Below are positions 7,928 to 15,456 of a stretch of 25,554 nt of DNA, in pieces (position 1 is the first letter of the stretch; every line of letters starts with the position of its first letter). Location: positions 1-25,554 of the forward strand of contig CAYUVF010000059.1 in the NCBI GenBank assembly GCA_964448045.1, read 5' to 3'. Source of the stretch: CAYUVF01 sp964448045. GTDB lineage: Bacteria > Bacteroidota > Rhodothermia > Rhodothermales > Salinibacteraceae. The notes beneath the pieces are model-generated. The model saw nothing but the letters and a program-made list of their open reading frames with translations, searched no databases and was not told the origin of the DNA. The translations under genes and the position numbers were made by a program.

Positions 7928-9244
7928 TTAGGAAAGGGCGCCAGCGGATGCCGGTCGTGCAAAGCGCCCGTCCGGATCGTAGCGGCGTTTGATGGTGTGC
8001 AGCCGCTCATAATTGGAGCCGTATGCCGCCCGCTGCAGCGCGTCGCCCTCCTCCCAGAAGCCGGGGAAATTGACGTAGAAACCGTCTGTTGCATACGGCT
8101 GCAGATCCGACCAACGCGTGCGCACCCAGTCAATCATGGCATCGGAGTTGGCCGGGTCCGACCACGTGGCGTCGAGGCTGAGGTGGAAGGGCGCACTGCG
8201 GTCGCCGAAGGCGGTGGCGTCGTCGGTGAGCGCGTGCAGGTAGAGCGACTTCCAGTAGTACAGGTCGCCGTCGGGAAAGAAGGCGTCGTAGCTGCGCTGC
8301 ACATCGAGGTAGGGCGTCGGCCCGCTCAAATCCAGAAGCGGCGTGCCAAGATCGCGAAGCGGCTGGAGGGCGCGCTGCCCGGCTTCGAGCGGCCCACCGT
8401 ACACCCCGTCCAGAATCAGAACGGGTGTGCCATGGAGGTCGGTCGGCATTTCAGGAATCGCAGGGATCGTCCAGAAACCGGCGGCCAGGGTCACTTCATC
8501 AGGCACCGTTTCGGCGTAGGCGCGCCACTGCGGCAGAAGATCGGGGGCGGCGTCGAGTGGATACAGGAGGCCGGCGTACATCACCTCCGGCCCGACGGGG
8601 TGAAGCCGGAACGTAAACACCGTCACCACGCCCACCTCGCCGCCGCCTCCACGGAGTGCCCAGAACAGGTCGGGGTGCTCTGTCTCGCTCGCACGGCGGA
8701 ACTGGCCGTCGGGCGTGACGAGGTCGACGGAGAGGAGGTTGTCGCAGCTCAACCCATGCTTGCGCCGGAGCCAGCCGAGGCCACCGCCGAGCGTCAGGCC
8801 TGCGACGCCCGTCTGGGACACCTCGCCGCCGGGCGTCGCCAGCCCAAACGCCTGTGTCTCGCGGTCAAGCGCGCCCCACATTGCGCCCGGCTGCACGGTG
8901 GCAGTGCGGGCGTCGGGGTCCACCCGGATGCCGGTCATGGGCGACGTGTCGATCACGAGGCCGTCGTCGCAGACGGCGGTCCCTGCGACGTTGTGGCCGC
9001 CCCCGCGCACGGAGACCGGCACGCCGTGCGTACGTGCCAGGTCGACGCAGGCCATCACATCGGCCACGCCGGTGCAGCGAGCAATGGCGGCGGGATATTT
9101 GTCGATCAGGCCGTTCCACACGCGCCGGGCGGTGTCGTAATTCGCATCGCCCGGGCGGATGAGCGGCCCCCGCAGGCGGTCGGCGCAGGCCGTCAGCACG
9201 GCATCATCGAGGGAGGGAGTAGGAGGATGATTTCGAGTCGTCAT
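7928..9244 (-). CDS. FAD-binding oxidoreductase, berberine-bridge-enzyme-like (VAO/PCMH fold)
   Basis: A 438-residue flavin oxidase or dehydrogenase with a probable bicovalently bound FAD. His84 in VSVRGGGHNVAG and Cys167 in RKHGLSCDNL are the two attachment residues known from this family. The FAD-binding domain spans about 45-220, with the loops GEVSQTGVAGLTLGGGLGWL. The substrate domain follows, then a berberine-bridge C-terminal motif near 395-432 (AAYGSNYERLHTIKRRYDPDGRF). The usual ending after YDP.N.F, with an NQNI-type stretch, is replaced by a short ARPASAGALS tail, so the C-terminus is slightly short or altered. Substrates of the family are sugars, alkaloids and other alcohols; nothing here decides. 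It is the first gene of a likely two-gene unit with mddA. Confidence 0.87.
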   Translation of the reverse strand: MTTRNHPPTPSLDDAVLTACADRLRGPLIRPGDANYDTARRVWNGLIDKYPAAIARCTGVADVMACVDLARTHGVPVSVRGGGHNVAGTAVCDDGLVIDTSPMTGIRVDPDARTATVQPGAMWGALDRETQAFGLATPGGEVSQTGVAGLTLGGGLGWLRRKHGLSCDNLLSVDLVTPDGQFRRASETEHPDLFWALRGGGGEVGVVTVFTFRLHPVGPEVMYAGLLYPLDAAPDLLPQWRAYAETVPDEVTLAAGFWTIPAIPEMPTDLHGTPVLILDGVYGGPLEAGQRALQPLRDLGTPLLDLSGPTPYLDVQRSYDAFFPDGDLYYWKSLYLHALTDDATAFGDRSAPFHLSLDATWSDPANSDAMIDWVRTRWSDLQPYATDGFYVNFPGFWEEGDALQRAAYGSNYERLHTIKRRYDPDGRFARPASAGALS

Positions 9245-9705
9245 GGCAGAAGCGTGTGGGTGGGTCGGAAGTATCAGCCGGAAGATTCTCTATTGCGTTA
9301 AGCCGAAAATCGGCCCTGACTCCCTCACCATCTATTGTTCAAGAATGAACCGCGGGGAGGGAAGGAGCTGTTTCTTTTTTTCTCGAACGGTGGAGGAGGA
9401 GCGCGGCGGGCGGGGGAGGCGGACGATCCGCGGACGCGCCAGCCGGCAAAGACGCGGCGCGGGGTGGGCAGGGACCGAATTCCGGCCCAGGTGGGCCGTT
9501 GGAGGGAAAGGCGGGTGCGAAATCGCATGGCATTCGGAGCGTGAATCAATCGGTCATCGAGCGTGTCAGTCAGGTAAGCCGAAGAATGGCCGGGTCCGCC
9601 TCACGATGGAGAGCGATTAATCTTTTCCTCAAAAAAGAGAAGCGCGACGGAGTCTGCGATCTTTTGTAGATTGAAATAGTCCCGGTCATGGCATCGTTCG
9701 CGCTC
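9245..9705. other. Gene-free divergent region between oxidoreductase and sigma factor
   Basis: About 460 bases with no convincing coding sequence. Open frames across it give Arg/Gly-rich translations with no family resemblance. It contains a T-rich run (9370-9382) and a small hairpin GCCGA-AAA-TCGGC near 9302-9314. It also holds an imperfect direct repeat beginning TAAGCCGAA at 9299 and 9575. The region must hold promoters for both flanking genes, but I cannot place them confidently. Confidence 0.5.
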
Positions 9706-10266
9706 ATGCCCGATTCGAGCGACGTCACACAACTGCTCCGCGCCCACGCGCAGGGCGACCGCCAAGCGCTCGATGCGCTCCTGCCCCGCATCTACGACGA
9801 ACTGCGCCGCATCGCGCATGGGCGGCTGCGGGGCGAGCGGCCCGGTCACACCCTGCACACGACGGACCTCGTTCACGAGGCGTATCTAAAGCTCGTCCGG
9901 CTCGACCGGATGGACTGGCAGAGCCGCGCGCATTTCTTCGCGATTGCCTCGCAGGCTATGCGCAACATCCTCGTCGACTATGCTGTCCGGCAAAAGGCGC
10001 AGAAGCGGGGCGGTGACCAGCACCGGGTGCCGCTGGAAGATGCCGATCTGGGGCTGGAGGCCCCACTCGACGATCTCGTCGCGCTGAATCAGGCTCTGGA
10101 CCAGCTCGGCGATCTGGATGAGCGGCAGGCGCGTGTCGTCGAGTGCCGCTTCTTTGGCGGGCTGACCATCGACGAAACGGCGGAGGCGCTCGGCATCTCA
10201 CCGGCCACCGTCAGCCGCGACTGGGCGATGGCCCGCGCCTGGCTGAACCGTACGCTGACTTCCTGA
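9706..10266 (+). CDS. ECF-type RNA polymerase sigma factor, Sig-70_X6 (TIGR02999) type
   Basis: A 186-residue alternative sigma factor. Region 2 is at about 5-95 (DVTQLLRAHAQGDRQALDAL, then RPGHTLHTTDLVHEAYLKLV and FFAIASQAMRNILVDYA). A linker with KRGGDQHRVPLEDA follows, then region 4 at about 125-180, whose helix-turn-helix reads TIDETAEALGISPATVSRDW. These are the marks of the sigma group that is usually followed by a Ser/Thr kinase gene and has no classical anti-sigma factor. An alternative ATG at 9688 adds six residues; neither start has a clear ribosome site. 9706 is preferred because family members usually begin a few residues before DVTQLL. The next gene starts ten bases after the stop, so the pair is co-transcribed. 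Confidence 0.92.
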   Translation: MPDSSDVTQLLRAHAQGDRQALDALLPRIYDELRRIAHGRLRGERPGHTLHTTDLVHEAYLKLVRLDRMDWQSRAHFFAIASQAMRNILVDYAVRQKAQKRGGDQHRVPLEDADLGLEAPLDDLVALNQALDQLGDLDERQARVVECRFFGGLTIDETAEALGISPATVSRDWAMARAWLNRTLTS

Positions 10267-10276
10267 CGCTGAAGGG

Positions 10277-11362
10277 ATGACTCCAGATCGCTGGCATACC
10301 CTGAAGACGCTCTTCGCTGAGGCCCGCGCGCTGGACGCCGCAGCCCGCACGGCCTTTTTGGAGGATGCGCTCGCCCTCTGGCGCGAACAGGGCGACGAGC
10401 AGGGGCTCGCGACCGGACTGAACACCCTCGCGTGGATCGACTGCGAGATCAGCGCACTCAACGAGGCTGCCGCTCGCGCCGAGGAGGCGCGATCGATCTG
10501 CGAGCGGCTGGGCGATCGACGCGGTGAGGCGGTGGCCCTCAACAACCTGGGCTGGGTGGCCCACTACCGCGGCGCCTTTGCGGGCGCGAGTCGCCTCCAC
10601 CGCGAGAGTCTGGCGCTGCGGCAGGCCCTCGGCGACCAGCGCGGCATCGCCTACGCGCGCATCAACGCGGCCTGGGCGGAGACGTACCGGGGCCGCTATG
10701 ACCGGGCCAAAGACTTGCTTGACGCGGCCGACGACGACGTCCAGGCAGTGGGCGATGTCCAGGAGTGCATCTGGTGGCTGACGGTGAGCGGACTCCTCGC
10801 GTGGCACCAGGGCGATTGCGACCGGGTGGCCGATTGGTTTGACGACGGACTGGGGCGATGGACGGTGAACCACAATGCGTCGCTCCGCGCGGTCATCCTG
10901 GGCGCGCAGCTGGCGGATGCCGCGCCCGTACTGAACGAGGCCGCCGCGCAGTGGGACACCGTTGGCACGCCGTGGGGCCGGGCGATTGCCGCCTGCGAGC
11001 GGAGCCGGTGGGCGCTGGCCACGGGCGACCCGGTCCGAGCTGCCGATGCCATCGCGACGAGCTTCGCGCTTCGCCAACAGGTCGGCGACCGGCACGGCCT
11101 CGCCCAGTGCCTGGAGGCGATGGCGCGCATCGCCCAAACGCGCGGCGACGCTGCCTCCGCCACGCAGCTGCTCGCCGCCGCCCAGGTTCTTCGCGACACG
11201 CTCGGCGCACCGCGCCCTCGGCCGCAGCAGCACGCGCACGAGCGGCTGCTTGCGCACCTGGAAGGAGCACTCGCCGACCGCTTCGAGCCCGTCTGGGCCA
11301 AAGGGACTGCGCTCTCCATCGACAAAGCAGGCGCCCTACTGGAGCCCCGGTCAGCGAGCTGA
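10277..11362 (+). CDS. TPR-repeat protein with the N-terminal tail of a sigma-linked kinase (kinase domain absent)
   Basis: A 361-residue cytoplasmic protein of unknown function. Residues 1-31 (MTPDRWHTLKTLFAEARALD, then AAARTAFLEDA) match the opening of the Ser/Thr kinases normally encoded behind Sig-70_X6 sigma factors. In those kinases this opening leads into a Cys-Gly-Asp segment and the kinase domain. Here it passes directly, from about residue 32, into TPR-like repeats (LALWREQGDEQGLATGLNTL, ALNNLGWVAHYRGAF, ESLALRQALGDQRG). The C-terminal module at about 270-355 (AAQVLRDTLGAPR...FEPVWAKGTALSIDKA) is typical of the ends of large TPR kinases and LuxR-type ATPases. No kinase motif (VAIK, HRD, DFG) is present and the frame is unbroken. 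It is ten bases behind the sigma gene, so it may partner that sigma factor. Confidence 0.85.
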   Translation: MTPDRWHTLKTLFAEARALDAAARTAFLEDALALWREQGDEQGLATGLNTLAWIDCEISALNEAAARAEEARSICERLGDRRGEAVALNNLGWVAHYRGAFAGASRLHRESLALRQALGDQRGIAYARINAAWAETYRGRYDRAKDLLDAADDDVQAVGDVQECIWWLTVSGLLAWHQGDCDRVADWFDDGLGRWTVNHNASLRAVILGAQLADAAPVLNEAAAQWDTVGTPWGRAIAACERSRWALATGDPVRAADAIATSFALRQQVGDRHGLAQCLEAMARIAQTRGDAASATQLLAAAQVLRDTLGAPRPRPQQHAHERLLAHLEGALADRFEPVWAKGTALSIDKAGALLEPRSAS

Positions 11363-11472
11363 ATGGAGAGGCCTCGCTCACCGCCTCGCACCGAGGCGCG
11401 CTATCCGACCCCGTGCTGCAGAGCGTCGGTCCGCTCGTTTCCGTTGCGTGCGATCCGTTTGAAATCGGTCCG

Positions 11473-12504
11473 TCATGCGTCGTACTTGGCGTCGGGGATG
11501 AGGACGACGCGGAAGCGAGCGTCGTTGTTGATCATCCGATCATACGCGTCGTTTGCCTGCGAGAGCGGATACGTTTCGATCATCGGCGCGACGCCGGTGA
11601 GCGCGCTGAAGTCGAGTGTATCCTCCGAGTCGTCGGCTGTGCCGCTGGGCCAGCCGGACACCGATCGGCGTCCCATGATCAGGCTCATGGGCGACACTTC
11701 GATCGGCTCGCCGGTAGCGGCGACGACCATCACAGTGCCGTCGCGCCCGAGTCCACCGACGACGCTGGAGATGGCATCTGAATTGGGCGCGGTGGCGAGG
11801 ATTACCCGCGCGCCGCCGAGGGCCTGCAGCGCCTCTGCCGGATCTTGCGCCGTCGTATCGATGAAGTGGTCGGCGCCAAGATCAGCGGCCAGCGTCTGCT
11901 TATCGGTGCTGCGGGAGAGCGCGGCGACTTCGTAGCCAAACGTGTCGGCGTACTGCACGGCGAGGTGGCCGAGTCCGCCAATCCCTTGCACAGCTACCAG
12001 ATCGCCGGGTGCGGCGCCCGCGTTCCGCAGCGCGTTGTACGTCGTGATGCCCGCGCACAGCAGCGGCGCCGCCTCCGCAAAGTTGAGGTCGTCGGGCAGC
12101 GCCGCGACAGCCTCCTGTGGCGCGCAGAGGTACTCGGCATATCCGCCATCGAACGAGATGCCCGTCACCTTCGCGTTTGCGCAGTTGATGAAGTCGCCCG
12201 CGCGGCAGGCGTCGCAGGTGAAGCAGTGGCCGCCGTGCCACCCGACGCCCACGCGCCGGCCGGCGGACCATGCCGTGACGTTGTCGCCGACGGCGTCGAC
12301 GGTGCCCGTAACTTCGTGTCCGGGAATCTGCGGATATTCAAGGCCGGGGAACGTGCCTTCTTTTACAAAGGCATCGCTGTGGCAGATGCCACAGGCCTCG
12401 ACCCGGATGCGCACCTCGTCGGGGCCCGGCGCCGGCACGTCGCGCTCGACCGCTTCGAACGGGCCGCCTGCTTCGCTGACCTGCATCGCGTGCATAGTTG
12501 CCAT
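11473..12504 (-). CDS. Zinc-dependent alcohol dehydrogenase (MDR superfamily)
   Basis: A 343-residue NAD(P)-dependent alcohol/aldehyde oxidoreductase. Catalytic zinc ligands are Cys41 (CGICHSD), His63 with Glu64 (GHEVTGTV) and Cys150 (PLLCAGITTY). The structural zinc is held by Cys94, Cys97, Cys100 and Cys108 (HCFTCDACRAGDFINC). The Rossmann motif is VQGIGGLGHLAVQYA (172-186). It resembles AdhP-type primary alcohol dehydrogenases; the actual substrate is unknown. The frame is open to 12576 but the ATG at 12504 gives a normal N-terminus; ATGs at 12495 and 12486 are also possible. It converges on the TPR gene. The 110-base gap holds only a 6-bp hairpin (GCCTCG-CAC-CGAGGC, 11383-11397) without a T-tract, so no confident terminator. 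Confidence 0.92.
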   Translation of the reverse strand: MATMHAMQVSEAGGPFEAVERDVPAPGPDEVRIRVEACGICHSDAFVKEGTFPGLEYPQIPGHEVTGTVDAVGDNVTAWSAGRRVGVGWHGGHCFTCDACRAGDFINCANAKVTGISFDGGYAEYLCAPQEAVAALPDDLNFAEAAPLLCAGITTYNALRNAGAAPGDLVAVQGIGGLGHLAVQYADTFGYEVAALSRSTDKQTLAADLGADHFIDTTAQDPAEALQALGGARVILATAPNSDAISSVVGGLGRDGTVMVVAATGEPIEVSPMSLIMGRRSVSGWPSGTADDSEDTLDFSALTGVAPMIETYPLSQANDAYDRMINNDARFRVVLIPDAKYDA

Positions 12505-12603
12505 GATGGGAAGGGAGTTGAGTGAAAGAGATTGTACCGCTTCTTCAGAAAAGGCACGGAGGTCCCACCACGTCAAGCATGAGCGCGGGGCGGGACAACA
12601 TCG

Positions 12604-14316
12604 TTACGACGAGGGGATAGGCTGTTCCTCACCGAGCGGCGTGTCGTTCGCCAGCGCAAAGGCCGCATCCGTGCTCGGCATTGCGATGTGGTCGATGCGG
12701 TGCGTGGCGAGGCGCTGCGCCGCGGCCAGCGGACGCGCATCGCCGGTGTGCTCGCGACTCCACTGCGCCTGCCGGGCCAGGAGCGCCAGCTCCAGCGCGT
12801 GTCCCAGCGTGAGGGCCAACCGCCGCGCCCCCGCCTGCACCGCCGACGGATCGCGCTCCATTGTGCGGCTGAGCCACTGCTCGGCGCGATCGACGGCGTT
12901 TTCTGCGATCTGGACGATCTCGGGCAGATCGGCGTAGGTGGCCGCGTCGGCGCAGCGCTCGATCTCGGCCTTGATGGGTGCGAGCCCGCCCGTCTTGCGG
13001 AGCGCCCGCAGCAGATCGAGCGAAAGCACGTTCGTCGTCCCCTCCCAGATCGACAGCACCTGCGCGTCGCGCAGCAGCACGGGGATGCCGGTGTCTTCGA
13101 CGTAGCCGGCGCCGCCGAACGCTTCGACGACCTCGCTCATCATCAACACCACCTGCTTGCCTGTCGTGAGCTTGCCGATGGGCGTCAGCAGGCGCAGCAG
13201 CGCGCGGCCTTGGTCGTCGAGCCCGCCCGTCTCGTGCAGGCCGAGGAGCTCGGTGAGGCGGAAGCCGAGGTGAAACGCGCCCTCGAATGTCGATTGCAGA
13301 TCGGCCAGCGTGTCGGCATGGAGCGGCTGCTCGGCGAGGGGCTTGCCGAAGGCTTCGCGCTTGGCGGCATAGTCGCGCGCCAGCGCCAACCCGCGCCGCA
13401 TGTAGGCCAGCGCGGTGATCGAATTCCAGGTGCGCGTGATGTTGAGCATCGGGCTGATGGCGCGGGTGCCGTGCTCGAGGCCGTCTACCGGAATCGCGGC
13501 GGCGCCGTCGAGGTCGAGTTCGGCCGTGGGCAGCTTGCGTGTGCCGAGCTTGTCCTTCAGCCGGTTGACCGTGATGCCGTCGCGGATCGCGCCGTCGTCG
13601 GTGCGGATGGGCACGAAAAAGAGCGCAAGTCCTTTTCCGCCCTCGGGATTGCCTTCGGGCCGGGCGAGTGCCAGCGCCATGTTCGCCGTGATCGCCGAGG
13701 TGAACCACTTGCGCCCAGTGAGCCGCCAGGTGCCATCGGCGTCCTGCCGAGCCGTCGTCTGCGAGCGCCCCACATCCGAGCCGCCGGCTAGCTCCGTCAT
13801 CCACTGGCCGCTCGTCCAGAACGATTGCGGATCGCGGCTCGTCAGGTGCGGTACGGCGCGGTCGATCAGGGCCTGGTTGCCGTGGTCGAGCAGCGTCCGC
13901 GCGGCACCATCCGTCATCGCGAGGGGGCAGCCGTAGATATCGGTTGACGGGATGAACAGGTAGGCCAGCGCGAACTGGTGGACGCGGCTCCAGCGGCCGT
14001 GCTCCTGCTCGTACGCGGCCGCGATGAGTCCGTGTTCGGCGGCGAGACGCTCGGCCTCCTTCCAGACGGGCGTCACCTCGATTTCGTCGATCCGCTCGCC
14101 CCACGCGCTCCACGGTTTGAACCGTGGCTCCTCGCCGAGCTCATCGAGGTGCATCTGGTAGAGCCGCCCGCCCGAGAGCGCACCCATCGAGCGGAGCTCC
14201 GGTTCGATGTCGCCGATCACTTTCCGCGGCAGCACGCGCTGGAGGTACTGCCGCAGCACGCGATCATCGTCGTACTGGTTGCCGAGTTCGGGCGGTGCTT
14301 GCTGGAAGTACGTCAT
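12604..14316 (-). CDS. Acyl-CoA dehydrogenase, AidB-like
   Basis: A 570-residue flavoprotein of the acyl-CoA dehydrogenase superfamily, longer than standard members (about 380-400) and close to AidB (541). Marks of the AidB branch are the extended N-terminal region, FWTSGQWMTELAGGSDVGRS (166-185), the FAD/substrate region TGRKWFTSAITANMALALAR, the arginine-rich MRRGLALARDYAAKREAFGKP (306-326), and LLRDAQVLSIWEGTTNVLSLD (414-434). Glu425 occupies the usual catalytic-base position. AidB proteins are known as DNA-alkylation-response or branched-acyl-CoA enzymes; with this neighbourhood an acyl-CoA role is more likely. The first residues (TYFQQAPPELGNQYDDD) are also typical of the family, supporting ATG 14316. 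It lies upstream of the alcohol dehydrogenase by 99 bases, and is separated from the hydrolase gene by a repeat-bearing gap. Confidence 0.9.
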   Translation of the reverse strand: MTYFQQAPPELGNQYDDDRVLRQYLQRVLPRKVIGDIEPELRSMGALSGGRLYQMHLDELGEEPRFKPWSAWGERIDEIEVTPVWKEAERLAAEHGLIAAAYEQEHGRWSRVHQFALAYLFIPSTDIYGCPLAMTDGAARTLLDHGNQALIDRAVPHLTSRDPQSFWTSGQWMTELAGGSDVGRSQTTARQDADGTWRLTGRKWFTSAITANMALALARPEGNPEGGKGLALFFVPIRTDDGAIRDGITVNRLKDKLGTRKLPTAELDLDGAAAIPVDGLEHGTRAISPMLNITRTWNSITALAYMRRGLALARDYAAKREAFGKPLAEQPLHADTLADLQSTFEGAFHLGFRLTELLGLHETGGLDDQGRALLRLLTPIGKLTTGKQVVLMMSEVVEAFGGAGYVEDTGIPVLLRDAQVLSIWEGTTNVLSLDLLRALRKTGGLAPIKAEIERCADAATYADLPEIVQIAENAVDRAEQWLSRTMERDPSAVQAGARRLALTLGHALELALLARQAQWSREHTGDARPLAAAQRLATHRIDHIAMPSTDAAFALANDTPLGEEQPIPSS

Positions 14317-14392
14317 GGCAGCATCGGGTTGCGTATGGAGTTATGCGGGCCGGAACGATGCATTCGTATGTTCTGGATCCGAAAAACACAGT

Positions 14393-14542
14393 GTCATTCT
14401 GAGCTTGACGAAGCGACCTGAGCGGAGCGAAGTAGTCCCGGTTGGGGAAGCTCTTTGCTAAAGGCGGTGATGTACACCAGGAGATCCGCCCCAAGGGCAC
14501 TTCCTCGCTTCGCTTACAGCGCCTCGGCAGGCTCGGGATGAC
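14393..14542. repeat. Interspersed inverted-repeat element, copy 1
   Basis: A 150-bp non-coding element bounded by GTCATTCTGAGCTTGACGA (14393-14411) and, inverted, CTCGGCAGGCTCGGGATGAC (14523-14542). It shares these ends and an internal AGGAGATCC (14479-14487) with the element at 19055-19163. It occupies half of the 292-base gap 14317-14608 between two same-strand genes; the rest of that gap shows nothing recognisable. Elements with GTCAT.CTGAGCTTG ends are scattered in intergenic regions of many Bacteroidota genomes (established knowledge from memory). Translating it gives frames such as RDYFAPLRSLRQAQNDT that are sometimes wrongly called genes. Confidence 0.8.
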
Positions 14543-14608
14543 AACGTCGGGATGCTTTTTCAGATGCAGCAAAAGGGATCATGGTTGACATGTACCATAG
14601 AAACTCCC

Positions 14609-15427
14609 TCAGCCGGTGGGGGCGGACGAGTGCGCGCCGATGAAGCGGGCGAGCGCGTCGTTCACGGCGTCGGGCCGCTCGATGGCGGAAGAATGTCCCG
14701 CGGCGGGGAGGATCACGAGTTCGGAGTTCGGCAGGTTGTCGTGCGCTTTCTGGGCTTTGTGGACGGGGGTCGGGATGTCGTCGGCGCCGGTGAGCAGCAG
14801 CGTGGGCGTTTGCACGGCGCCGAGGTGGGACAGCGCGTTGGGGCGGTGAAAGATGCCCATACCGGCGCGGTAGATGCCGGTCCGGTCGTTCGACTGCAGG
14901 ATCCCCTTCCAGCGCTCGACTTCGTGTTGCTTTTCGGGGTTGTTCAGGAAGGCCGGGCCGAAGAGCATCTCCATCGTGCGGTCGATGATGGGCGCGTAGC
15001 CGAGCCATCGGGCTGCCGTCAGCATCGCCTCGTACTTGCGCTGGTTCGCGCGCGGCTCGGACTCCGCCTGCGTATCGAGCAGCGCCGCCGACTGCAGTCC
15101 GTCCGGATCGCGCAGCAGCAGCCAGAATCCGACGAAGCCGCCCATCGACAGGCCGACGTAGTGCGTCGGCCCCGTATCGAGCCGGTCCATGATCTGAACG
15201 AGGTCGTCGCAGAGTTCGAGCACGCCGTAGCCGTTTTTCGTGACTTCGCTCCAGCCCTGGCCGCGCCAGTCGATGACGATGCAGCGGTAGCGGTCGTGGA
15301 AGGCGTCGATCTGGTGCTCCCACATGCGGTGGGTCATCAGGAAGCCGTGCCCAAAGACGATCGTTTCGGGGCCGTGGCCGACGTCCTGGTAGAAGTAGTT
15401 GCAACCGTTGACGGTGATGCGAGCCAT
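14609..15427 (-). CDS. Alpha/beta-hydrolase fold protein
   Basis: A 272-residue hydrolase of the alpha/beta fold. The oxyanion motif is HGF (27-29), the strand-4 region is DWRGQGWS (53-60), and the nucleophile elbow GLSMGG has Ser94. The acid is probably Asp216 or Asp217 (GADDIPTP), and the base His245 (AAGHSSAIE). No signal peptide, so cytoplasmic. It could hydrolyse an ester, lactone or C-C bond; the family is too broad to choose. A lactonase role would fit the neighbouring hydroxyacid-type genes, but that is speculation. Start at ATG 15427 lies 29 bases after the acyl-CoA dehydrogenase stop, consistent with a shared transcript. Confidence 0.88.
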   Translation of the reverse strand: MARITVNGCNYFYQDVGHGPETIVFGHGFLMTHRMWEHQIDAFHDRYRCIVIDWRGQGWSEVTKNGYGVLELCDDLVQIMDRLDTGPTHYVGLSMGGFVGFWLLLRDPDGLQSAALLDTQAESEPRANQRKYEAMLTAARWLGYAPIIDRTMEMLFGPAFLNNPEKQHEVERWKGILQSNDRTGIYRAGMGIFHRPNALSHLGAVQTPTLLLTGADDIPTPVHKAQKAHDNLPNSELVILPAAGHSSAIERPDAVNDALARFIGAHSSAPTG

Positions 15428-15456
15428 GATCGGAGAGGGGCGGGTGGTGGAAACGT

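Noticed and set aside
9243..9620. Open frame of 125 codons in the gap before the sigma factor
   Set aside because: Translation is rich in Arg, Gly and Trp with no recognisable domain and overlaps the start of the oxidoreductase gene.
11383..11397. GCCTCG-CAC-CGAGGC hairpin between the convergent TPR and alcohol dehydrogenase genes as a terminator
   Set aside because: A tight six-pair stem but no T-tract; recorded only as context for the alcohol dehydrogenase.
14264..14572. Minus-strand frame of about 100 codons across the intergenic element
   Set aside because: It is a translation of the repeat element; such frames recur wherever the element occurs and are not genes.
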